Part shown: positions 33,467-39,073 of the stretch, in pieces
Numbering within the stretch: the first letter of the stretch is position 1
How the letters are laid out: the number at the start of each line of letters is the position of its first letter
Source: an uncultured cyanobacterium
GTDB taxonomy: Bacteria > Cyanobacteriota > Cyanobacteriia > PCC-6307 > Cyanobiaceae
DNA: 39,073 nucleotides
NCBI GenBank assembly: GCA_903856805.1
Contig: CAIOCZ010000002.1
Coordinates: forward strand, 1 to 39,073
Direction: 5' to 3'
Notes under the pieces: generated by a model
Seen by the model: the letters and a program-made list of their open reading frames with translations, nothing else
What the model was told of the DNA's origin: nothing
The model's database searches: none
Translations under genes and position numbers: made by a program

Positions 33467-34405
33467 TCAGGAGTCGTGGGGGAGCGAGTTGGAACCGGGA
33501 ACGTTGACCTGAGGCGGTGGGGCCGGCCGCACGGTGGCCCAGCCAGGGTGGCTCTGACTCTGTCGCTGCACATACTCACCAACGGCATCACTCAGGCCGC
33601 TCTGGAGAGGTTGGGCGGCAGCCTGCTTTAACCAGGCCTGGAAAGTGTCGTCGCTTTCCACCACAACATCGGCCTGGTTTGCGGCGAACCAGGTGCCGCT
33701 GAACTGGGAATCCCTTAGCCGATAGCGACCCTCACGGGTGGGGGTGAGAGTGAAGTCGATGGCTTTGCCAGGAATTACATCCTGCTTGAGTCGGAAGGCT
33801 GGGATGTAGAAGCCATGGATCACATCATCCGAGGTGAGCCGGAAGGTGACCGGTAGATTGACAGGAAGATGGAGCTCCGTGGAGGAGACATGGGCATTGG
33901 GATAACGAAATTCCCAGGACCATTGGCGGGCGATCACTTCAATCGATTCGGCAGGGAGCCGATCCCCCGGGTAGCCGCCCTTGGCCTCAAGGGAGTTATG
34001 GGGATGGATGTGCTCCATCGGACCGAGGATCCCAAGCTCATGGTTGATTCGCATGGCGTAAACCGCGATGCTCATGACGATGACCAGGGGAATCAGGGTC
34101 CAGATCACCTCCAGGCGGGGGTTGCCTTCGATCGGCTCGGCATCGGTTTTGTCATACTTCTCAGCGCGATGCATCAGCACCACCCAGGTCATCACGGAGA
34201 TCACACTGAGAAAGACAAAGGTGCCCAACCCTGTCTCGAAGCTGAACAGGCCATCCACGAGGGGGGCGGCATTAGAAGCCTGAACAGGCAGCCAGTGATA
34301 GGCCTGGCCGGCCATCCAGTAACTGATCAGCACCATCAGGCCGATCCAGAGGACCAGAGCGACCAAGGCGACGGGGCCGGGGCGCCGTGGGGACGAGGAG
34401 GTCAT
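33467..34405 (-). CDS. ctaC: Heme-copper oxidase subunit II lacking CuA ligands (ARTO-like)
   Basis: 312 residues. Topology matches subunit II: an N-terminal helix (about 12-32), two helices (about 56-80 and 98-118) with NPRLEVIWTLIPLVIVM between, and a periplasmic cupredoxin domain (WSWEFRYPN, DVIHGFYIPAF). The CuA site is lost. H197 is kept, but the positions of Cys-x-Glu-x-Cys-x3-His-x2-Met hold D232, Q234, S236, F240 and N243. The enzyme is therefore unlikely to take electrons from cytochrome c in the usual way. This loss is known for the cyanobacterial alternative respiratory terminal oxidase, which is thought to use quinol. The C-terminal tail (about 270-312) is Pro/Gln-rich. The gene lies 12 bases after the DUF2231-type genes. 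Confidence 0.93.
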   Translation of the reverse strand: MTSSSPRRPGPVALVALVLWIGLMVLISYWMAGQAYHWLPVQASNAAPLVDGLFSFETGLGTFVFLSVISVMTWVVLMHRAEKYDKTDAEPIEGNPRLEVIWTLIPLVIVMSIAVYAMRINHELGILGPMEHIHPHNSLEAKGGYPGDRLPAESIEVIARQWSWEFRYPNAHVSSTELHLPVNLPVTFRLTSDDVIHGFYIPAFRLKQDVIPGKAIDFTLTPTREGRYRLRDSQFSGTWFAANQADVVVESDDTFQAWLKQAAAQPLQSGLSDAVGEYVQRQSQSHPGWATVRPAPPPQVNVPGSNSLPHDS

Positions 34406-34417
34406 GGGAAGAAAGCC

Positions 34418-35098
34418 CTAGGGAAGGGCGTCGTGAAGATCGACTCCGGTGGCCAGGAGCTGGTCGGCGGTGATGTGGACGCCGAACTCGGCGGCCAGTT
34501 CGGCTCCGAGGGTGCCGTGCAGGCCGATCACCAGAAACAACCCAAGGCCCACCAGCAGGTAGAGCCACTGAACCTGGCGGCCCATGTCACGGCGCCAGAG
34601 GAAGCGCTGATAGCCGCGCCATACCGTCATGGTGATGATCGCCAGCAGGATCGCTACACCACCGACCCCATGCCAAAGCATGGTTTCCATACTCTGCAGG
34701 CCGATGCTGCTGGTGACCCCTGGGATCGGCACCGCCAAAAGCATTTCGAAGAAGCCTGCCGCCACCGTGAAGAAGCTCACGACGGCGCAGGCCAGCAGGT
34801 TGTACCAACCCACGTTGTGGAAGCCGGCGCGGGTGATCGGCAGGGCCAGAAAGCGGAACAGTCTCTTCTCAACCGGAAAGAGGGCACCTGCGATATCGAA
34901 GGCGATGGCGATCACGAACAGACCGATCGTGAAATGGACTAGATTGGGATGGATTGGCAGGCTGTAGGGCAAGTCATTGGGACCAAGCCAGCTCGCCAGC
35001 TGACGAATCGGCGACGCGGCAGGCAATACGGTCGTCTCAACCAGCAGCGTGGCCACGGCGGAGGCGGGTGGCTGGAGTGGAGACAGGAGAACGTCCAT
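34418..35098 (-). CDS. DUF2231-type four-helix membrane protein B (histidine-rich)
   Basis: 226 residues from ATG 35098. After a 48-residue N-terminal region there are four hydrophobic helices (about 54-72, 98-122, 142-160 and 178-197). Histidines H50, H55, H143 and H208 align with those of the protein encoded just upstream; H94 and H194 are extra. The motif IHPNLVHFTIGLFVIAIAFD opens helix 1. Several aligned histidines in four-helix membrane proteins often bind heme. It lies between a paralog and ctaC, so a role in feeding electrons to the CuA-less oxidase is plausible. The direct abutment to the upstream stop (no gap) suggests coupled translation. Family name is from memory of such proteins in oxidase clusters. 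Confidence 0.82.
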   Translation of the reverse strand: MDVLLSPLQPPASAVATLLVETTVLPAASPIRQLASWLGPNDLPYSLPIHPNLVHFTIGLFVIAIAFDIAGALFPVEKRLFRFLALPITRAGFHNVGWYNLLACAVVSFFTVAAGFFEMLLAVPIPGVTSSIGLQSMETMLWHGVGGVAILLAIITMTVWRGYQRFLWRRDMGRQVQWLYLLVGLGLFLVIGLHGTLGAELAAEFGVHITADQLLATGVDLHDALP

Positions 35099-35596
35099 TT
35101 AGATCAATCCGGCGCGGCCGGCGGCCACCACAGGCACCGTATGGAGGCCATAGACCCAGATCAGTTGGTTCCCCAGGGTGACCTGTACCACCACGAGCAG
35201 GGCTAGCACCCCATCGGCCGCCAGGAAAGGCAGCGGCAGGCTTTCGGGATCACGGTTGCGCAGCACATAGCGCCAACCGGTGAGCAATGAAAGGACGCCG
35301 GAGAGGGACCAGCCCAGGGTGCTGTGCAGATTGAGGATGGAACGGGAGGCTCCGTAGGGATTCGCCAGTCCAGCCTCGACTTGGCCAAAGATGATCGCCA
35401 CGAAAATGGCCGCCGTGGCGAACAGCAGGTTCCAGAAGCTGACCTCAAACAGGTTGGGTCGCCGCATCACAACGCCGATTAGATCGAAGACCACGCTGAT
35501 CACCGCCATGGCGATAACAAAGTGGACCACGATTGGATGGAGAGTGTCCATCCATGGCAGGTTGTGATCGTTTAGCGGTGGCAGCAGCTGCTGCAT
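35099..35596 (-). CDS. DUF2231-type four-helix membrane protein A (histidine-rich)
   Basis: 165 residues from ATG 35596, the first gene of the oxidase block. Four hydrophobic helices (about 24-43, 53-72, 92-110 and 128-150) match the paralog downstream. The shared motif is LHPIVVHFVIAMAVISVVFD at helix 1, then FWNLLFATAA, LHSTLGW and a final TLGNQLIWVYGLH. Four histidines are conserved with the paralog: H20, H25, H91 and H152. In a four-helix membrane protein these could bind one or two b-type hemes. It starts 115 bases from the Nif11-type gene's 3' end; the operon promoter is expected in that gap, where I see a partial dyad. Confidence 0.82.
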   Translation of the reverse strand: MQQLLPPLNDHNLPWMDTLHPIVVHFVIAMAVISVVFDLIGVVMRRPNLFEVSFWNLLFATAAIFVAIIFGQVEAGLANPYGASRSILNLHSTLGWSLSGVLSLLTGWRYVLRNRDPESLPLPFLAADGVLALLVVVQVTLGNQLIWVYGLHTVPVVAAGRAGLI

Positions 35597-35655
35597 CGGG
35601 TCTTGGCCGTATCGGGCCTTATCAGGATGACAACAGTCTCCCGGTTGCGCTCGGT

Positions 35656-35674
35656 ATGCAATGGATCAATGCAT
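35656..35674. promoter_or_regulatory. Imperfect 19-base dyad upstream of the oxidase block
   Basis: The sequence ATGCAATGGATCAATGCAT is an interrupted palindrome (ATGCAnTGnnnnCAnTGCAT type, five-base perfect ends). It lies 60 bases upstream of the first oxidase-block gene, in the only sizeable gap before it, next to a CATAAT that could be a -10 box on the minus strand (35676-35681). A repressor or activator site is possible; it could be chance. Confidence 0.35.
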
Positions 35675-35711
35675 GATTATGGTCATTTGCACACGCAGGC
35701 TGCGGTGCGAC

Positions 35712-36008
35712 TCAGTCTTTGTCACTGGCGCCGAAGGCGTGCATGAGGGCGTCACCCCAGCTGTTGATCGCTTCCAGTGTGTGGTCGGGAGCTGTGCTGA
35801 TGGCTGCCGCGTGGGCCTTGAGAAGGGTGGCTTTGCTGAACGTGTGACCATGGCTGGTGGCCAAGTCGACGACATCGTCGAGACCGGTGGCGGCCTGCAG
35901 TTTCTGGTGCAGCCGCTCATCGTTGACGGCGCTGTTGACAAAGGCCTTGAGGGCGGTGAGCGACACGGGCGGAGAGCAAGTGAGGGAATCTGCATCCTGG
36001 CAGGGCAT
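35712..36008 (-). CDS. Nif11-domain protein
   Basis: 98 residues from ATG 36008; a GTG at 35966 would give 84 residues that begin exactly at the domain (SLTALKAFVNSAVNDERL). The Nif11 pattern is clear: LKAF, then LHQKLQAATGLDDVVDLATSHGHTFSKATLL, then a helical tail (LEAINSWGDALM). Nif11 domains occur as leaders of nitrile-hydratase-like/N11P peptides and also as stand-alone proteins. Here no Gly-Gly cleavage site or core peptide follows, so it is more likely a stand-alone Nif11 protein of unknown function. It is co-directional with the oxidase block, 115 bases upstream of it, and divergent from the NDH-2 gene, which begins 55 bases away. Confidence 0.82.
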   Translation of the reverse strand: MPCQDADSLTCSPPVSLTALKAFVNSAVNDERLHQKLQAATGLDDVVDLATSHGHTFSKATLLKAHAAAISTAPDHTLEAINSWGDALMHAFGASDKD

Positions 36009-36063
36009 GGCGCTTTTGGACGGAAATTGCAACTAGCGTGCAGAACTACCACCCTTTAAACCA

Positions 36064-37491
36064 ATGGCGAAGGAACGCTTCTTCCTCGAGCTAGTACCCA
36101 GCGAAGCCGTGATGAAGAGTTGGCCCCATGTGGTGATCGTGGGTGGCGGCTTTGCGGGACTCAAAGCGGCTCATCGCCTCGCCGGCAAGCCTGTGCGGGT
36201 CACGTTGGTGGACAAGCGCAACTTCAATCTTTTTCAACCTCTGCTTTATCAGGTGGCTTCCGGTTTGGTTTCCGAAGCCGATGTGGCCACACCCCTGCGG
36301 TTACTGCTAGCTAAGTCGTCGAATGTGCAGGTGCTGCTTGGCGAGGTGGTCGATCTCGACCCCGATAAGCGCGAGGTGGTGTTCAACGATCGACACCTCC
36401 GCTATGACAACCTGATTCTGGCCACGGGCTCCGGGAGCACCTACTTCGGCCATGAGGAGTGGCGCGAACTGGCGCCGCCGATGAAGATCATCGAGCACGC
36501 CGACGAGATCCGTCGCCGCGTGCTCTCGGCCTTGGAGGAGGCGGAACAGACCCCGGATGTGGAACGGTGTCGTTTCCTGCAAACGGCGGTGGTGGTGGGC
36601 GGTGGACCCTCCGGCTGTGAGCTGGCCGGATCGCTCAATGAATTGATGCAGCACGCGGCACGGCGCGATTTCCGTCAATTGGATCCGCAGTTGTGCCGAG
36701 TGATTTTGGTGGATCCTGGTGATCGGGTGCTGCGGGCGATGACGCCAGATCTCTCCGAGGCGGCCGGTGATTATCTGAACTCCCGTGGCGTCGAGTTGGT
36801 GCTGGGCGGCCGGGTGCAGAGCATCGAGGCGGGCCGCCTTACTGTGGACTTCAAAACGCCGCCCCCTGGGACGCCTGCCGAGCGCGTCCTAGAAGCCGCC
36901 ACCATCTGCTGGAGTGCTGGGGTGTGCGCCTCCCACCTCGGAAAGCTGCTGGCGGATCGCACGGGTTGCAACGTCGATCGCGGTGGGCGGGTCGTCGTCG
37001 AACCGGATTTTTCCATTGCCGGCCATCCGGAGATTCGGGTGGTGGGCGATCTCTGCTCCTATGCCCACACCGTCGATGGCAAGCCCCTGCCGGGCATGGC
37101 TGGACCGGCGGTGCAGATGGGGGGCTGGGTTGCTCTCGATCTGTTGTCCCAGTTGAGCGGCGAACGCCAGCCCACCTTCCGCTGGTTTGATTTCGGCAGC
37201 ATGGCGGTGATCGGCCCCCTGTTTGCCGTGGCCGATCTGCGTGGCGTCAAGATCACCGGTGCCTTCGGCTGGTTGCTGTGGGGCTTGGCCCACTTGGCCT
37301 TCATGCCGGCCAATGAAAACCGCCTCACCCTGCTGACCAAGTGGCTGTGGATGATCGCCACGCGCCAGCGGGCCAGTCTGCTGATCACTGGCCGGGCTGA
37401 TCAGCACATGGGGGTGGAGGTGGGCTTGGAACGGGCTGAACGGATTGAGGAGTCAAAACCGCCCGAGCCGCAGGTGTCAGCTGCTAGCTGA
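36064..37491 (+). CDS. Type II NADH dehydrogenase (NDH-2)
   Basis: 475 residues from ATG 36064; ATG 36112 would give a tighter start just before the flavin fold. The FAD motif VVIVGGGFAGLKAA is at 23-36, LVDKRNFNLFQPLLYQVASG follows, and the NAD(P)H-binding motif VVVGGGPSGCELAGSL is at 177-191. The second FAD contact is RVVGDLCSY (about 325-333), with the quinone-site MAGPAVQMG (about 344-354). C-terminal amphipathic helices (about 400-445) fit a monotopic membrane anchor. It oxidises NADH and reduces quinone without pumping protons. Cyanobacteria use such enzymes for redox balance. The divergent arrangement with the ARTO-type oxidase suggests that the two may be controlled together. Confidence 0.93.
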   Translation: MAKERFFLELVPSEAVMKSWPHVVIVGGGFAGLKAAHRLAGKPVRVTLVDKRNFNLFQPLLYQVASGLVSEADVATPLRLLLAKSSNVQVLLGEVVDLDPDKREVVFNDRHLRYDNLILATGSGSTYFGHEEWRELAPPMKIIEHADEIRRRVLSALEEAEQTPDVERCRFLQTAVVVGGGPSGCELAGSLNELMQHAARRDFRQLDPQLCRVILVDPGDRVLRAMTPDLSEAAGDYLNSRGVELVLGGRVQSIEAGRLTVDFKTPPPGTPAERVLEAATICWSAGVCASHLGKLLADRTGCNVDRGGRVVVEPDFSIAGHPEIRVVGDLCSYAHTVDGKPLPGMAGPAVQMGGWVALDLLSQLSGERQPTFRWFDFGSMAVIGPLFAVADLRGVKITGAFGWLLWGLAHLAFMPANENRLTLLTKWLWMIATRQRASLLITGRADQHMGVEVGLERAERIEESKPPEPQVSAAS

Positions 37492-37561
37492 TTTCGTTCT
37501 GGGTGCTGCTCCTGCCCCCGTTCCTTCCTTAACCACAACTCTTACTTCTTCCACAGAGTCC

Positions 37562-38770
37562 ATGTCATGTTTCCCTAGTCGGCTCCTGCCGCGGCAACAA
37601 TGTTTGGTGTCCCTGCTGCTCGGAGCTTCGATGCTCATGGCCTGCAGGCCGGCAGCCGCTGCCGTGCCGATGGGGGCAGCCTGTTTACCCGGCAGTCCCG
37701 TGGCCCGGGATTGTCGGAATCTCGTGATCATCAATTCTCCTGAATATCCTGAATCTGAGTCTCCTCAGTTAACTGTCCAGGCCTTTGATCAGGAATTTGC
37801 AGAGATCGTGGGCCGCACACCTAATCTCATTCCGATCGCCACTGGCTTTGGTTTTACTGAAGGTCCGGTCTTCTTGAAAGATCCAAAGGGACCTGGGGGG
37901 ATGTTGTTGGTCACGGATCAGATTCACAACAGCATCTATTCGATTCGTTGGAATGGTCTGGATGCAAACGGGACCATGACCTCCTCATCTTGGCAGGAGC
38001 CTCGCCTATTTCGCAATCCTTCCGGTGTGGCAGATGGTCAGACTCCTGATCTTCAGGGGAATCTGCTGACAGCTGAAACCACCGGCCGACGGGTTTCGAT
38101 CACTCGAAGTTTCGCAGCTAATCTGAAAAGTCCTGAACCCCAGGCGCCTTCGCTGGTGGATCATTACCAGGGGAAACCCCTGAACTCGCCAAATGATCTC
38201 GTTGTTAAAAGCGACGGGACTGTTTGGTTTACTGATCCCAGTTATGGATCATTACAGTTTCCACCCCAGCCAGCTGAATTGCCCAATAACGTCTATCGAT
38301 ACGACCCTTCCACCAAGCAGCTCACCGTTGTTGAGCCTGGTCTCGTCATGCCGAATGGCATTGCTTTTGGTCCTGGAGAGAAGACTCTCTACATCATTGA
38401 CAGTGGAGCCATCCAGGGGCCTCGGACATACTTCTCATACCTTCCTCACCGCATTTATCGTTATGACGTGAGCCGAGATGGGCGATCGCTTGAAAATAAG
38501 AGTCTCTACGCAAATGTGTCCCCAGGCTTTCCCGATGGTATGAGGCTGGATGAGAAAGGAAATGTTTATGTTGGTACTCTTGAAGGGATCCATGTGCTCA
38601 ATCCCCAGGGCAAGTTGATTGGTAAATTCTTGATGGCCAAGCAGACTGCCAATCTTGCCTTTGGAGGTGTTGATAACAATATATTGTTCATCACCTCTAG
38701 TAATACTGTTTGGGCCGTTAAGTTGAATACGCGCGGCCTTGTGCCAGTGCGGACTATTCCACGACCATGA
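37562..38770 (+). CDS. Secreted SMP-30/gluconolactonase-like beta-propeller protein
   Basis: 402 residues from ATG 37562. The N-terminus is a signal peptide with a lipobox-like LMAC (C28), so it is either a lipoprotein or cleaved after PAAAA. The six-bladed propeller has the metal and substrate motifs of the SMP-30/LRE family: E100 (GFTEGPVF), N211 (NSPNDLVV), N265 (MPNGIAFGP) and D325 (PDGM). Members hydrolyse sugar lactones such as gluconolactone, the product of sugar-1-dehydrogenases. The base composition is much less GC-rich than the left half of the window, a sign of recent acquisition. It follows NDH-2 on the same strand after 70 bases. The lactone substrate is unknown. Confidence 0.87.
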   Translation: MSCFPSRLLPRQQCLVSLLLGASMLMACRPAAAAVPMGAACLPGSPVARDCRNLVIINSPEYPESESPQLTVQAFDQEFAEIVGRTPNLIPIATGFGFTEGPVFLKDPKGPGGMLLVTDQIHNSIYSIRWNGLDANGTMTSSSWQEPRLFRNPSGVADGQTPDLQGNLLTAETTGRRVSITRSFAANLKSPEPQAPSLVDHYQGKPLNSPNDLVVKSDGTVWFTDPSYGSLQFPPQPAELPNNVYRYDPSTKQLTVVEPGLVMPNGIAFGPGEKTLYIIDSGAIQGPRTYFSYLPHRIYRYDVSRDGRSLENKSLYANVSPGFPDGMRLDEKGNVYVGTLEGIHVLNPQGKLIGKFLMAKQTANLAFGGVDNNILFITSSNTVWAVKLNTRGLVPVRTIPRP

Positions 38771-39073
38771 TTTCAAGGCATCATGCCGGCGAGTCTTTGG
38801 TTCGCCTTGCCATGGCCAAGTGCATGGGAATTGTCAATCAGTTCTAACCTGTGATTCTTAATCTAGTTGCCATCGGGGTTGGCCCTGCTCAGGCGTAATT
38901 CAAGTAACTTTATTTGGTCTTATTGTTCTAATTGGGGACTCCTGAAAAAGAAAACTGCGCCTCCTCGAGTGCGGCCAAAGACCAAGGAGGACAGGCAGCT
39001 CGAAAACTCGGTCATGCAGTGACAGGAGATTTGGCTGTCTCAAGCAGGCAAATGTTCCTGAGGACCACCCAGG
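38771..39073. other. Right-end stretch without a supported gene
   Basis: 303 bases of mixed, comparatively AT-rich sequence. A weak hairpin (GGCGA / TCGCC, nine-base loop) at 38788-38806 follows the lactonase gene but lacks a T-run. Near the end CCTCCT and AGGAGG flank a loop of about 20 bases (about 38963-38993). A 47-codon frame (TTG 38879 to TGA 39020-39022) exists but shows no recognisable domain or ribosome site. Confidence 0.4.

Noticed and set aside
35712-36008. Nif11 protein as a prochlorosin-type lantipeptide precursor
   Set aside because: No Gly-Gly cleavage site, no Cys/Ser/Thr-rich core and no LanM gene in the window.
38879-39022. 47-codon plus-strand frame with a Lys/Pro/Arg-rich end
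   Set aside because: It needs a TTG start without a ribosome site, and shows no domain or signal; it may be chance in the low-GC tail.
1-39073. tRNA, rRNA, CRISPR arrays, insertion sequences, prophage
   Set aside because: I saw no regularly spaced repeats, no transposase or integrase frame and no tRNA-like cloverleaf; absence by eye is not proof.

Overview
The window looks like a chromosomal segment of a high-GC picocyanobacterium (Cyanobium or freshwater/brackish Synechococcus type). This is inferred from familiar gene content: pyrD, an aminotransferase, murG, pgk, ylqF and an RluD-like synthase, together with type IV pilus genes, a lumen-type pentapeptide protein and cyanobacterial terminal oxidase genes. 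The assignment rests on reading protein motifs, not on a database search.

Layout. 1-900: 3' part of pyrD (cut by the window edge). 959-5897: type IV pilus assembly genes pilM-like/pilN/pilO/pilQ, tightly coupled. 5917-10443 (minus): pentapeptide/TPR protein and a MoxR - DUF58 - transglutaminase cluster. 10561-12780: class I/II aminotransferase (CobD/HisC-like) convergent with murG. 12842-17177: small secreted proteins around an OmpR/EnvZ-type two-component pair. 17398-21138: pgk with a clear rho-independent terminator, a Usp protein, YlqF GTPase and an RluD-like pseudouridine synthase. 21327-25051: two tandem paralogous mini membrane proteins, a TolC-like outer-membrane factor, and (minus) an HlyD-type membrane fusion protein resembling the NHLP/NHLM family plus a 76-residue membrane protein. 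25221-35596 (minus): eight co-directional genes, mostly overlapping or separated by a few bases: GMC oxidoreductase 1, GH63-like glucosidase, GMC oxidoreductase 2, ctaE, ctaD, ctaC, and two DUF2231-type membrane proteins. 35712-38770: a Nif11-domain protein, a divergent type II NADH dehydrogenase, and a secreted SMP-30/gluconolactonase-like protein. The last 303 bases hold no gene I can support.

Most notable region: 25.2-35.6 kb. The oxidase subunit II has lost five of the six CuA-site positions (Asp, Gln, Ser, Phe, Asn in place of Cys, Glu, Cys, His, Met), as in the cyanobacterial alternative respiratory terminal oxidase (ARTO). It is preceded by two paralogous four-helix proteins that share four aligned histidines, which could form a quinol/heme module replacing the CuA/cytochrome c input. 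Downstream, and translationally coupled, are a GH63 glucosidase and two GMC flavoproteins. One GMC protein keeps the catalytic His/Asn pair and carries a four-Cys cluster. Its paralog keeps the FAD motif but has Gly at both catalytic positions and lacks the cysteines. With the adjacent NDH-2 and the lactonase-like protein this reads as a candidate saccharide-oxidising, quinol-linked oxygen-reducing system. That functional reading is inference.

The core regions are strikingly GC-rich. The oxidase/NDH-2 region and above all the lactonase gene and the right end are visibly less GC-rich, consistent with an accessory block.
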